A stretch of DNA of 64,000 nt from Cytobacillus sp. FSL H8-0458 (GTDB lineage Bacteria > Bacillota > Bacilli > Bacillales > Cytobacillaceae): contig NZ_JBBOBR010000001.1 in assembly GCF_038002165.1 (NCBI RefSeq), positions 2,170,001 through 2,234,000 on the forward strand, read 5' to 3'. Position numbers and translations under genes: made by a program. Numbering within the stretch: position 1 is the first letter of the stretch; each line of letters starts with the position of its first letter. This document shows positions 23,634 to 32,945 of the stretch, piece after piece. The notes beneath the pieces are model-generated. The model was not told the DNA's origin and did no database searches. It worked only from the letters and a program-made list of their open reading frames with translations.

Positions 23634-24569
23634 TTGAAAAAGAGATTATGGCTTATTTATGGAATGCTGACTTTGGCTACTGCAACATGGGGCAGCGCAT
23701 TTATTGCCGGCAAGTTTGCTGTTCAAAGCTTTGAACCTGCAACCGTTGCATTTTTGCGTTTTTTGGGAGCTGCCATCCTGCTTTTTCCACTCATGTGGAT
23801 TATGGAGAAAGACCGGAAACGACCAAATTTAAAAGATCATGGACTGTTTGCTCTCTTGGGCCTGACTGGAATTGCGCTGTATAATATTTGTTTCTTTCTG
23901 GCTACAAAGCACGCACCCGTGATTAAAAGCTCATTATTTATTGCATCAAACCCGGTTCTTATCGTCCTTTTATCTGGACTATTCCTGAAAGAAAAAATTA
24001 CGAAAAATCATATCATTGGAATGGCCGTTGCTTTAACAGGTGTAGTGTTTATTATTACTGATGGCCATTTGCTCTCACTCTTCCAATATGGCTTTGAACC
24101 AATTGACTTTGTATTGCTGGGGGCTGTGATCAGCTGGGCCATCTATAGTGTTGTGGGGAAAGTGGTCCTGAAGAAGTTCAGCTCAGTAGAATCCACCACA
24201 TATGCAGTTGCCTATGGCACCTTATTTCTTTTGCCATTTGCTTCTGCAGAAACAACGTGGATGGATCTTCAGCAAGCCAGCTTTACGACTTGGGCTGCTA
24301 TTGCTCATATGAGTATCTTTGTTACCGTGGTTTCATTTGTCATGTATTATAACGGGATAAAAGAGGTCGGAGCGGCCAAGGCTTCCATTTTTATTAATGT
24401 GATGCCTGTGTCTGCTGTTATCATGGCTACAGTCTTTTTGGGTGAAACGTTCACCATTGCGCATGGAATAGGCGCAGCCTTTGTTCTTACGGGAGTATAT
24501 ATAGGAACAAACGCGAAAATGTTCCAAAGAAAGATGAATAAACAAACCATGAAAAATAAGACTGCCTAG
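23634..24569 (+). CDS. EamA/DMT-family transporter
   Basis: 311 residues with ten hydrophobic segments in two EamA repeats (about 8-140 and 155-295). The first repeat opens TWGSAFIAGKFAVQSFEP and the second ISWAIYSVVGKVVLKKFS. Typical drug/metabolite transporters of this kind export amino acids or other metabolites. The start is TTG after AAGGCGAGTTCG. The tail is lysine-rich and cytosolic. It stands next to a broken amidase gene, with no functional tie visible. Confidence 0.85.
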   Translation: MKKRLWLIYGMLTLATATWGSAFIAGKFAVQSFEPATVAFLRFLGAAILLFPLMWIMEKDRKRPNLKDHGLFALLGLTGIALYNICFFLATKHAPVIKSSLFIASNPVLIVLLSGLFLKEKITKNHIIGMAVALTGVVFIITDGHLLSLFQYGFEPIDFVLLGAVISWAIYSVVGKVVLKKFSSVESTTYAVAYGTLFLLPFASAETTWMDLQQASFTTWAAIAHMSIFVTVVSFVMYYNGIKEVGAAKASIFINVMPVSAVIMATVFLGETFTIAHGIGAAFVLTGVYIGTNAKMFQRKMNKQTMKNKTA

Positions 24570-24617
24570 TAATTTATAAGATCTTAAATTTCATAATCCT
24601 GCAAGGAGAAACAATCT

Positions 24618-25506
24618 ATGATTCATACACTTACTATAAAAGACGAGAATCTACACGGCTCTTTCAGCAATGAGTATAAACCTATTCCAATGGGGCTACT
24701 CAAGCTCAAAGGAAGAAGAAAGAACCATATTTAATTCCAAAGAGAACGAGGAAAAGCCAGGCCATCCCATGGTGGGCCCCATTAAGATTCATGGAGCAGA
24801 ACCAGGAATGGTTTTAGAAGTGAAAATCAATGATCTTGTGCCTGGCTGGTAAGGCCGGAATTGGGCAGGAGGAAAAAAGAGCTGGCAAAATGACCAGCTG
24901 GGATTAACAGAAACAGAACGTATTCAGCTGGATTGGGAACTAAACCCTACAAATAGGACGGGCACCTGCCAGATTGGAGGGCGTCCATTTCATGTGGCGC
25001 TTAATCCATTCATTGGACTGATGGGAGTTGCACCTGCAGAACCAGGCGTGCATTCCACTTCCCCTCCCCGCTATTGCGGCGGAAATATAGATTGCAAGGA
25101 GCTTGGCAGAGGAAGCACTTTATTTTTGCCGATTTATGTGGAAGGTGCCCTTTTTTCAATAGGCGATGGTCATGCAGCCCAGGGAGGTGGAGAAGTATCC
25201 GGAACAGCAATTGAATGCCCTATGGATCTGATAGATATAACTTTAACGGTAAGAGATGATTTTAAGCTTTCGAGGCCTAAGGCTCTTACACCAGCCGGAT
25301 GGATTGCATTCGGATTCAATGAAGATTTAAATTTGGCAGCGTCAGAAGCTTTGAATGGAATAGTAGAATGGATCCAGGAGATGCATAAAGTAGAAAAAGC
25401 AGAAGCATTAGCTTTATCAAGTGCCGTAGTCGATCTAAGAGTTACCCAGATTGTCAATGGGGTAAAGGGAGTCCATGCTGTACTGCCGCATGGGGCGATC
25501 AGATAG
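24618..25506 (+). pseudogene. acetamidase/formamidase (FmdA family), broken
   Basis: ATG at 24618 after AAGGAGAAACAATCT begins MIHTLTIKDENLHGSFSNEY. Near 24680 the frame shifts with loss of roughly a dozen codons compared with relatives, then continues WGYSSSKEEERTIFNS...GPIKIHGAEPGMVLEVKIND. An in-frame TAA at 24850-24852 interrupts VPGW..GRNWAGG. The rest, including FIGLMGVAPAEPG, PRYCGGNIDCKELGRGS and GDGHAAQGGGEVSGTAIECP, is well kept to the end (VLPHGAIR). The intact enzyme would hydrolyse formamide or acetamide to ammonia and acid. As written it is inactive, yet the downstream frame is clean, so decay is recent. Confidence 0.85.
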
Positions 25507-25517
25507 AAAATATTCAG

Positions 25518-25553
25518 AAGGCTTGTTACCGAATTGCGGTAAACAAGCCTTTT
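25518..25553. terminator. bidirectional terminator
   Basis: AAGGCTTGTTACCG / CGGTAAACAAGCCTT around AATTG, with T and A runs outside. Confidence 0.8.
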
Positions 25554-25558
25554 GTTAT

Positions 25559-26806
25559 TTAATCATGATCATAATAGCTTTTTTGTTTATGTATAAACGA
25601 ACGGGCGAGTTCAATTGCCTTTTGAGCATCGCCTTTTTTTGAGTAAAAATGAAAAAGCTTTTTCTCATAATGGTCGATTAAAATGCCGTAGCCAATATTT
25701 TTAAAGTATGGCAGTGCTGTTTCTTCAATAAATTGATAGTAATGCTGTTCTTCATTTTTCAATAAATGAAGATGTAGCTGAAAATAAATCCAGGTATATG
25801 AATCACCAGCTTTTGCCCTCTCCAAGCCTTCTTCAGCTAATTTTATTAACTTATTTCGGGACTTGAGTTTCCCTTTATAACAGGTATGGATATATCCGTC
25901 TAAAGCAGTCAGATAGTGAGGGGAGTTTTCAGCGGTAAGCTTTAGTGCTTCTTCATAGAGACCGGCTGATTCCCGATATTTCTTCCGGCGAAAATATTCA
26001 AATGCCAGATTATGATAAAGCTTGGATTTACGATCACCTGAATTACATGCATCACAAAGTTTTATTAGCTGTTCATATTTCTCCTTCGTTTCATGAAAAT
26101 CATGAAGTTCCTTCGCATTTAGCTGAACAATAAGCAGCATTTCTGTATCAATAATGCGGAGAATGTTTAAGGTTCTTTGAAAATATTGAAGAGCCTTTTT
26201 GCCATAATAATAGGCTGTGATATTGGAATGGATTGAGTGGTAAGCAATCGCTAAATGGTAATAGTATTCTTCGTAGCTATACTGTTCTCTGTCAATGGAA
26301 GCTAAACAGCTGATACAGTCACGGTATTGCCCTGTAAGAAAGTAATAAATGCCCTGGATATGCTTCAGCAGATTAGCATCATGAGGTGACAAGGCAGAAG
26401 AAGCTTTATTAAGATCCGAAATTAATTCTGATGCTGAAACCAAATCACTCACAGATAAATAGTACCTGGCAGACAGCAGGCGATATAGTGTCTGAAAGTC
26501 AGGCATATGAATTTGTTTTTCATCCTGCAGTTCTTTTTTTATCTGTTCAGATTCCTGTATTCGCTGCATGATCATGCTCTCATGCCATTCATTCAGTCTC
26601 TTGGCAAGCTGATGATATCGAATTGTTTCCTCTTCAGGATCAATGCCGAGCCTCCTGGCCAGATGATGCGTAATCTCCACAGAGAATTCGGTAATTCCCC
26701 TTTCAATTTTGCTTAAATGGGTGACAGAACAAATTCCTTCCCCCAGCTGACCCTGAGTTAGACCTGCTTTTTCCCTATAGAACTTAATAATTTTCCCAAT
26801 GATCAT
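25559..26806 (-). CDS. XRE-type regulator with TPR domain (RRNPP/NprR-PlcR-like)
   Basis: 415 residues. The N-terminal helix-turn-helix (about 6-62) reads KIIKFYREKAGLTQGQLGEG and then HLSKIERGITEFSV. From about 110 to 400 there are tandem tetratricopeptide-like helices (YYYHLAIAYHSIHS, LYHNLAFEYFRRKKYRES, EEALKLTAENSPHYLTALDG). This build is that of RRNPP regulators, which bind secreted signalling peptides. It lies directly after a large secreted protease (26915-31099). No adjacent propeptide gene with a signal sequence was found in the 108-bp gap. The upstream region holds a GTTTCTATTA/TAATAGAAAC repeat. Confidence 0.8.
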   Translation of the reverse strand: MIIGKIIKFYREKAGLTQGQLGEGICSVTHLSKIERGITEFSVEITHHLARRLGIDPEEETIRYHQLAKRLNEWHESMIMQRIQESEQIKKELQDEKQIHMPDFQTLYRLLSARYYLSVSDLVSASELISDLNKASSALSPHDANLLKHIQGIYYFLTGQYRDCISCLASIDREQYSYEEYYYHLAIAYHSIHSNITAYYYGKKALQYFQRTLNILRIIDTEMLLIVQLNAKELHDFHETKEKYEQLIKLCDACNSGDRKSKLYHNLAFEYFRRKKYRESAGLYEEALKLTAENSPHYLTALDGYIHTCYKGKLKSRNKLIKLAEEGLERAKAGDSYTWIYFQLHLHLLKNEEQHYYQFIEETALPYFKNIGYGILIDHYEKKLFHFYSKKGDAQKAIELARSFIHKQKSYYDHD

Positions 26807-26824
26807 GCGGCACCTCGGTATAAA

Positions 26825-26876
26825 GTTTCTATTATTATAGTGAATTCATCATTGATTTTCTATAGGTTAATAGAAA
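26825..26876. promoter_or_regulatory. inverted repeat in the XRE/TPR gene promoter
   Basis: GTTTCTATTA (26825-26834) and TAATAGAAAC (26867-26876) flank an AT-rich core with TATAG/CTATA sub-arms. The distance suits an operator with two bound dimers (autoregulation) as in PlcR-type systems, or a long weak hairpin. Untested. Confidence 0.4.
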
Positions 26877-26903
26877 CAGGCAGGAGAACCTGTCTCCCGC
26901 CTT
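26875..26903 (-). terminator. terminator of the subtilase gene
   Basis: Minus strand AGGCGGGAGA-CAGGT-TCTCCTGCCT then GTTTCTATT, a 10-bp stem with one G-U pair. Confidence 0.75.
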
Positions 26904-26914
26904 CTGCTAAATTC

Positions 26915-29900
26915 TTATTTTTCTTTTGGCTCTAATCCAATCAATTTTAAGAAATCCGCAAGGCCTTTTTTTCCAATTGTTTCTTTCGGCTGATTTCCAT
27001 GTCCTGCTAACGAGCCTTTCTTCAAGAAATTCTTTTCAATCCATCTGACATCTGTTTCATTAATCACCCCATCCTGGTTAATATCGAGATGCGGGTTTTC
27101 AGTGCCTTTTTTGCCATAATGATCAACAGCTTCTTTCAGATCCCGAATATCAACAATCTGATCCTGGGTAACATCCCCTGCAACGTTATCTTCAGGATTA
27201 ATTCTTACATACAGGCCTTGCTGCTCTCCTTCTTTTTCGATGCTTGCCATTACATTTTTATACTCAGCTATATGGCCAGGAACCTCTACATAGACCGCAT
27301 AGGCTTTTTTATCTGCTGGCACAATGACCTCAAACAGCCCCCTGCTGTCCATTGATCCTTCATAGGTTTTTCCATCTGCATCTTTAGCGTAAACCTTTGT
27401 CTTAAGCTTAGTAAAATCATATTTGCTGTCAATCCAGCCTCCGGAATTCAAGAAAGCTTCTGGTGCTATATTGCCTGAAATACGTGAGTGTGATGAGACA
27501 AACTCAAAATGGTTTAAGCTGTAAGCCGGAATGGTTAGGGCTTCTGACTGACCTTGCTTCTGATAAGAAAGCTCCTTTAATCCAAAGGAGGTAAACCTTG
27601 TGAAATTAGTGTCGTCCACCATTTTAAAAGTAACATCAAGGAATGGCATATCTCCGCTGATTCCTTCAAAGCCTGCTTTTAAAAGAGATGCTCCGACTTT
27701 TACAGTAGATTTTGAGACAACTGGCTCATTTATTTTTATTTCAATTCCATTTTGATCTGCAAATGTTTGAAGCTCTGGATTTACTTTTACTTCCTGCAGC
27801 TCAAAGAAATCTAGATGAGGTTGAATCTCATATGAACCTGAGATAAAGTTCTTTACATTATTTAAATCAAGAGTCATGGTAATTTCATCATTCAGCTTCA
27901 CACTGTTTTTATTAAAACGGCTGGCTGCATGTTCAGTGCCTTCCTTCATAAACACATACCGGGGAGATTTAAACATATTGGCTGCTGTTGCCATATCCCA
28001 TGGGAATAGCCTTAACTGGTAAGGAGCCGTTTCATATTCTTCCGGAAGCACACCGAACTTCGTTGCGCCATCGTCATCCAGCGGCAGGAATCCGCTGATA
28101 AATGGTATTTCACTTTCATAATAAGCAGCTGTATTGGTTTTTTGGGTATAATCCATCCCTTTTGATTGCAATAGGTCCACTGTTTTATCGGTCACCTTTC
28201 CATGAACCCAGAATGCATGGTGGCCATCTTCAGTTGTTAACATGCTATCATTTATCTCAACCACTCCCGGTTCAATGTCAAGGTCTACTTCCGGAGGAGT
28301 ATTGTCTACAATACCAATACTTTCATAGTGATAGGTTTTTCCTTCTGCATCGCGGCTGATCAGGTCAAGAACATATTCACCTTCCGGCAGTTTTTGAATG
28401 TAATCGGCAATCGGCTGATTCTTATTCCCTGTGAATGGATAAACAAGCCCTCTATGGCCAAAGAATATGAGATATTCTTTATCAGGCAGGGCTGCTCTGG
28501 CATCATAGCTTCCGACAATGCCGATAGCCTTTCCGGTTTTTGCATCCTTTACAACTAAATCGAATGTCTCCATTGAGCTTTTAAACTTAAAGACATAGTG
28601 CGTACCAGGCGCATAGTATTGGTGCATTGGTGTATCAGTCGTAATAGACGGCTGAAGCGGTTCTGCAAAATCAATGCCTTTATCAGTCACCTGGATCGCA
28701 AATGGAATTTGATAGCGATCTTTTGGATTATCCTGATTCACCACATGAATATATCCTTCATAACGCCCGATTTCAGCTGTTTGCGGAATTGTAATCGCTG
28801 CTTGTAATTGTTCCGTTTTTCCTGCTTGTATTGTAAACGATTCTGGATGGTCTACTTTAATATTATTTTTCACTCCATCCTGCACACCGTTCCGGGCTGA
28901 ATGATATTCCACTGTAACATCATAGGATTGGTCCTGGCTGCCCTTGTTTGTCACTTGAAGTGTACGGCTATCCTTTATATCAGCACTGTCCAAATAGTGG
29001 TTTCCATAGCTGATGGAACCCGTGATTTCATCTGCCTCCACGTACTCTCCGTTTTCAACATGCTCTGTTTTATCCAGCACCTTAAATGAAACGTTAGAAT
29101 GAACTGCCTGATAGGCATCCACACGGCCGGCACCAACTTCATACACGGAGTAATCCTTTTTTAAATCATCTGACGTATTCATTAATGCTGTTTTCACATC
29201 GAATGGATCAAGATTCGGATTATCCTGAAGCATAAGTGCCGCCACTCCTGCGATATGAGGAGTGGCCATGGACGTACCATTAAGGCGTGCATAGGCAGAT
29301 GTGTAATCCTGGCCATCTTCTGGATGGTTCATAAACTCCGGATAGGTGGAGAAAATGGAAACTCCTGGTGCCACGAGATCCGGTTTAATATCATAATTGC
29401 TGTTGACAGGCCCTCTTGAGCTGAAGTCTGCAAGAGAATCTCCTTTTGTTTTAACCTCAGCGAGCTGTTCAAATGTGAGAGATGCTTCAGGATTCCCTTT
29501 TAAATAGTCTCCATCTGCTTTCGTAAGCTGGAATGTTGGAATATACTTGGTGTTTTCTCCTATGTAGGCAGGGATTTCACCTTCAGTGTTATTAAAAATG
29601 ATGACAGCTGCTGCGCCTGCATTTTTGGCATTTTTCACTTTTTCCTCAAATGTCAGCTCTCCGCGTTCAATTAATGCAATTCTGCCAGCTAACTCTTTCC
29701 CGGTAAAATCCCCTGGTTTACCCAGTCCAGTAAACACAACAGGATACGATTTGCCTTCCAGACTTTTTAAGTCATCAGAAAAATTCCTGGCAAGTAATTT
29801 CATAGATTCAAAAACCTTGTCACCTGCACTGGCTTTAAATGCCGGAATGGAAATGGCTGCATCACTCGCACCTACTGTAATCCCAAACGCACTCGTACCT

Positions 29901-31099
29901 GGAGATCCAAGCGTCTTTTCACTCGGGCCCGCATTTCCGGCTGCCACAACGGAAACGACACCTGAAAGCATCGCGTTATTAATTGCCACTGATGTGGGAT
30001 ATAAAGCATCATTCACACTAGCACCAAGGGATAAATTAATTACGTCCATTCCATCCTCAACAGCTTTATCAATGCCTGCCAGCACTCCATCTGTCGTACC
30101 AGAACCATACGGACCGAGAACTCTGTAAGCAAATAAATCTACATCAGGCGCCACTCCTTTAACTGCATAATCAACTGCATTGTCTTTTTGCGCAGCAATT
30201 GTGCCGGAGACATGCGTACCATGGGAAGTATAATAAGCAGAACCATTTAGATACTCAGGCCTATTAGCCGCTTTCCATTCATCATAGGTCGCTTCCATTG
30301 GATCAGCATCATTATTGATAAAATCCCAGCCTTTCACAGAGTCAGGATCGACTGCTTTCGGATCTTGACCGTTTTCTGCACGGTACCCTTTATAAGAATC
30401 TGATAAGTCAGGGTGCGTATAATCAATTCCTGTGTCCAGCACTCCGACCTTGATTCCTTTTCCGGTAACCCCTTCATCGTGAAGCTTATCCACACCGATT
30501 TGGGGAATGCTGTCTGCCATCTTTGGCATTATGTTAGATTGCTCTGCTGATGGAAGGTCCAGCTGGATTTGTGCATTGCTCCATATTCTTTTTACAGTGC
30601 CTGATTGCAGGAGTTCATCAACAGCTATACCCGGCAGTGTCATGGAAACACCATTGAAAGCATTCTTGTATTTGCGTTTTACTTCAATTTTAGAAGTGTC
30701 ATACAATGAACTGCTTTTCTTAGCCTTCAGCTTGCTTACATGGGCTTTGAATTCACTGTGGGATTTTTCTACTTTTTCTTTAGCTGAAAGGATAGAAAGT
30801 TTTTTGCCCTTTAAAGCTTCTTTCTTTACCTCCACCTTTGCAGGAGCTTGGTTAAATTCAACAATGACTTCGACCAGCTCAGGAGTGGTTGTATTTACTT
30901 CAGGGGAAATAACAAATCCAGGTCCTATCTCAAGCTGTTCTAAAGCATCCCTTTGTTCTTTCGAGAGGCTGCTTAAGATTTTCTCCGCTTCGTCCACCGT
31001 GATCTCCGGCTTCTGTGCAAGCACATTAAATGGAATGGAAGCAGTGAATAATAAACTTGCAGCCAGAGCCCCTTTTAATAGATTATTGCGTGACTTCAT
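26915..31099 (-). CDS. Vpr-like S8 subtilisin-family protease with PA insert and dockerin-like C-terminus
   Basis: 1394 residues. Signal peptide (to about 28, VLAQ), propeptide/inhibitor I9-like region (about 75-180), then the catalytic domain with D222 (VGVLDTGIDYTHPDL), H293 (TSHGTHVSGT), oxyanion N389 (AAGNAGP) and S610 (LNGTSMATPHIAG). A PA domain is inserted at about 450-545. After 660 come beta-sandwich (Fn3-like) modules. Near 1310-1365 lie two EF-like repeats, GDVTQDQIVDIRDLKEAV and LDINQDGVINETDVRWIE, the calcium-binding pattern of dockerins. Vpr is a minor extracellular protease of B. subtilis, but it is shorter and has no dockerin. The next gene downstream, the RRNPP-like regulator, has its own promoter region. 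Confidence 0.9.
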   Translation of the reverse strand: MKSRNNLLKGALAASLLFTASIPFNVLAQKPEITVDEAEKILSSLSKEQRDALEQLEIGPGFVISPEVNTTTPELVEVIVEFNQAPAKVEVKKEALKGKKLSILSAKEKVEKSHSEFKAHVSKLKAKKSSSLYDTSKIEVKRKYKNAFNGVSMTLPGIAVDELLQSGTVKRIWSNAQIQLDLPSAEQSNIMPKMADSIPQIGVDKLHDEGVTGKGIKVGVLDTGIDYTHPDLSDSYKGYRAENGQDPKAVDPDSVKGWDFINNDADPMEATYDEWKAANRPEYLNGSAYYTSHGTHVSGTIAAQKDNAVDYAVKGVAPDVDLFAYRVLGPYGSGTTDGVLAGIDKAVEDGMDVINLSLGASVNDALYPTSVAINNAMLSGVVSVVAAGNAGPSEKTLGSPGTSAFGITVGASDAAISIPAFKASAGDKVFESMKLLARNFSDDLKSLEGKSYPVVFTGLGKPGDFTGKELAGRIALIERGELTFEEKVKNAKNAGAAAVIIFNNTEGEIPAYIGENTKYIPTFQLTKADGDYLKGNPEASLTFEQLAEVKTKGDSLADFSSRGPVNSNYDIKPDLVAPGVSIFSTYPEFMNHPEDGQDYTSAYARLNGTSMATPHIAGVAALMLQDNPNLDPFDVKTALMNTSDDLKKDYSVYEVGAGRVDAYQAVHSNVSFKVLDKTEHVENGEYVEADEITGSISYGNHYLDSADIKDSRTLQVTNKGSQDQSYDVTVEYHSARNGVQDGVKNNIKVDHPESFTIQAGKTEQLQAAITIPQTAEIGRYEGYIHVVNQDNPKDRYQIPFAIQVTDKGIDFAEPLQPSITTDTPMHQYYAPGTHYVFKFKSSMETFDLVVKDAKTGKAIGIVGSYDARAALPDKEYLIFFGHRGLVYPFTGNKNQPIADYIQKLPEGEYVLDLISRDAEGKTYHYESIGIVDNTPPEVDLDIEPGVVEINDSMLTTEDGHHAFWVHGKVTDKTVDLLQSKGMDYTQKTNTAAYYESEIPFISGFLPLDDDGATKFGVLPEEYETAPYQLRLFPWDMATAANMFKSPRYVFMKEGTEHAASRFNKNSVKLNDEITMTLDLNNVKNFISGSYEIQPHLDFFELQEVKVNPELQTFADQNGIEIKINEPVVSKSTVKVGASLLKAGFEGISGDMPFLDVTFKMVDDTNFTRFTSFGLKELSYQKQGQSEALTIPAYSLNHFEFVSSHSRISGNIAPEAFLNSGGWIDSKYDFTKLKTKVYAKDADGKTYEGSMDSRGLFEVIVPADKKAYAVYVEVPGHIAEYKNVMASIEKEGEQQGLYVRINPEDNVAGDVTQDQIVDIRDLKEAVDHYGKKGTENPHLDINQDGVINETDVRWIEKNFLKKGSLAGHGNQPKETIGKKGLADFLKLIGLEPKEK

Positions 31100-31394
31100 A
31101 TTTCTCCTCCTGCTCTATAATTGATAGAAAAGTAAGAATACTTACTATATTCATCTTATAGGGGAGAGATGTGAACAGTAAATTGGGGTAATAAAAGAGG
31201 TACATTACTACTAAATTTAATATTTTCAGCTGGGATTTATTTTGAAAATAGGATGAAAAGCATCTTAATCGCCAATAGAAAAATTAAAATACGGAAGAAT
31301 AGGAAATTGATTACCCCAAATTGGGAATGTTGGCCAGTTTGGGGGATAACTTTGATTTCTGTGCTATGACGAGTGTTTTCTTTTCTTTGCTACT
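31100..31394. other. subtilase upstream region
   Basis: Contains the 16-bp palindrome AGTAAGAATACTTACT near the promoter and, further up, TTGGGGTAAT (31184-31193) with its inverse ATTACCCCAA (31311-31320) 118 bp away. No ORF. Beyond 31395 the repeat array begins. Confidence 0.45.
31131..31146. promoter_or_regulatory. palindrome AGTAAG-N4-CTTACT, possible protease operator
   Basis: Perfect 6-bp arms with 4-bp spacer, 32 bp upstream of the subtilase start. A repressor or the nearby XRE/TPR regulator could bind; no link is proven. Confidence 0.45.
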
Positions 31395-31398
31395 TTTT

Positions 31399-31831
31399 TT
31401 CGTCATGAACACTCTATGCAACTTTTTTCCTTTCCTCCCTTCGTCTTCATGAAAACTTTATGGTGACCGTTTTCTTTTCCTCGCTTGAATTTTCGTCGTC
31501 ATGAGCGCTCCATGACGACCGTTTTCCTTTCCTCGTCTTACTTTTCGTCGTCATAAATTCTCTATGGCGACCATTTTCTTTTTCCCGCTTCCCTTTTCGT
31601 CTTCATGAACGCTCCATGACGACCGTTTTCTTTGTCCCGCTTCCGTTTTCGTCTTCATGAATGCTTCATGAAGACCATTTTCTTCTCCTCCCTTCCGTTT
31701 TCGTCGTCATGAACGTTCTATGGCGACCGGTTTCCTCGCCTTACTTCCGTTTTCGTCCTCATGAACATTCTATGATGACTGTTTTCCATTCCCTCTTCCG
31801 TTTTAGTCTTCATGAACGCTCATGGCAACCA
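31399..31831. repeat. tandem array of about eight 52-bp hairpin repeats
   Basis: The motif GTCNTCATG starts at 31443, 31495, 31547, 31599, 31651, 31703, 31755 and 31806, so the period is 52, 52, 52, 52, 52, 52 and 51 bp; a degenerate unit precedes it near 31399. In each unit GTCNTCATG pairs with YATGRNGAC across a 7-nt loop, then a pyrimidine-rich spacer (CCGTTTTCTTTTCCTCGC) follows. Arms change in step in some units: GTCGTCATG/CATGACGAC (31495), GTCGTCATA/TATGGCGAC (31547), GTCTTCATG/CATGAAGAC (31651). Others contain a mismatch. The period is not a multiple of three and ORFs here are shadows, so the array is non-coding. Not CRISPR: the spacers are themselves repeated. Confidence 0.85.
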
Positions 31832-31893
31832 CTTCCTTTCACCAATGAACCCTTCAATTAATCTGGCAATTAATTAATTTACAAAATGAACAC

Positions 31894-31922
31894 AAAAAAA
31901 GACACTTCCAATCAGAAGTGTC
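31894..31922 (-). terminator. terminator of the esterase gene
   Basis: Minus strand GACACTTC-TGATTG-GAAGTGTC followed by TTTTTTTG. Confidence 0.8.
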
Positions 31923-31937
31923 CAATCTAAATATCTA

Positions 31938-32882
31938 TTATTTCGAAGCGACACTGCCCTGGAACACACGCTTTAAAGCATCTGCCGCCTGCTCAATTGA
32001 TTTTCTTCCCTGCTCCAGTACACCCGGCATCCAAAAGAATCCATGTATCATGCCGTCATATCTTTTTGATTCAACCGGGACGCCTGCTTCTTTTAAACGC
32101 TCAGCATAGGCCTCACCCTCATCACGCAGCGGGTCAAATTCTCCCGTTAACACCAATGCAGGCGGCAGTCCGCTTAAATCTTTTGCCTGCAGTGGAGATG
32201 CATATGGATTTTTTCCATCCTCTTCATTCCGCAAATAATGATTCCAGAACCACTCCATGCTGTCTTTCGTTAACAGGTAGCCGTCTGCATTTTCAGTATA
32301 GGATTCTGTTGCATAAGAATGGTTGGTTACAGGGTAAATCAGCATTTGATAGGCAAGTGAGATTTCTCCCCTGTCTCTTGCCATGAGAGCCACAACAGCC
32401 GCAAGGTTTCCGCCGGCACTGTCCCCGCCAACGGCAATGCGGCTTGGATCCACTCCAAGGGATGCTGCATTTTCAGCTACCCACTTTGCTGCAGCGTACG
32501 AATCATCTGCAGCTGCAGGAAATTTATGTTCCGGAGCCAGTCTGTAATCCACCGAAATGACCACACAATTGGCCATATTCGTTAATAGTCTGCAAGGAAC
32601 CTCCACGGTTTCCAGGTCACCAATTACCCAGCCCCCTCCATGATAATATACTAGCGCAGGAAATGGACCTTCTCCTTGAGGAGTATATATTCGGACCGGT
32701 ATCTCTCCACCAGGTCCCGCAATTTTTCTATTTTCAATCTTCCCTACTTCCTCCGGTTCTCCAGCCAGAGCGCTGAAATCTGTGGTAAGCCGGGCTTCCT
32801 CCGGTGATAGCTGGCTCATCGGCGGAGCTCCTGCGGCCTCCATCTGTTCCAGTAAAAATTTTGCCTGCGGATCTAATGCCAT
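31938..32882 (-). CDS. alpha/beta-hydrolase esterase, HSL family
   Basis: 314 residues. The oxyanion motif HGGGW (81-85) in LVYYHGGGWVIGD, nucleophile S155 in GGDSAGGNLA, D250 in TGEFDPLRDEG and H280 in GMIHGFF give the full triad of hormone-sensitive-lipase-type esterases. Cytosolic. It is downstream of, and 63 bp from, the Baeyer-Villiger monooxygenase gene in the same direction, so it is well placed to hydrolyse the ester or lactone made by that enzyme. Ends in a strong terminator. Confidence 0.9.
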   Translation of the reverse strand: MALDPQAKFLLEQMEAAGAPPMSQLSPEEARLTTDFSALAGEPEEVGKIENRKIAGPGGEIPVRIYTPQGEGPFPALVYYHGGGWVIGDLETVEVPCRLLTNMANCVVISVDYRLAPEHKFPAAADDSYAAAKWVAENAASLGVDPSRIAVGGDSAGGNLAAVVALMARDRGEISLAYQMLIYPVTNHSYATESYTENADGYLLTKDSMEWFWNHYLRNEEDGKNPYASPLQAKDLSGLPPALVLTGEFDPLRDEGEAYAERLKEAGVPVESKRYDGMIHGFFWMPGVLEQGRKSIEQAADALKRVFQGSVASK

Positions 32883-32945
32883 AATTATTTCCCCCTAAAA
32901 ATATTTATTGACAGGGCAGGATTAATGCCTGCCCAATCCAAACAC

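Noticed and set aside
31399-31831. Possible CRISPR array (regular 52-bp spacing)
   Set aside because: The spacers are as repeated as the repeats and pyrimidine-rich; no leader, no cas genes, and units lack unique spacers.
31661-31861. 66-codon ORF across the repeat array
   Set aside because: Period is 52 bp, not a multiple of three; composition is repeat-driven and there is no RBS. Shadow ORF.
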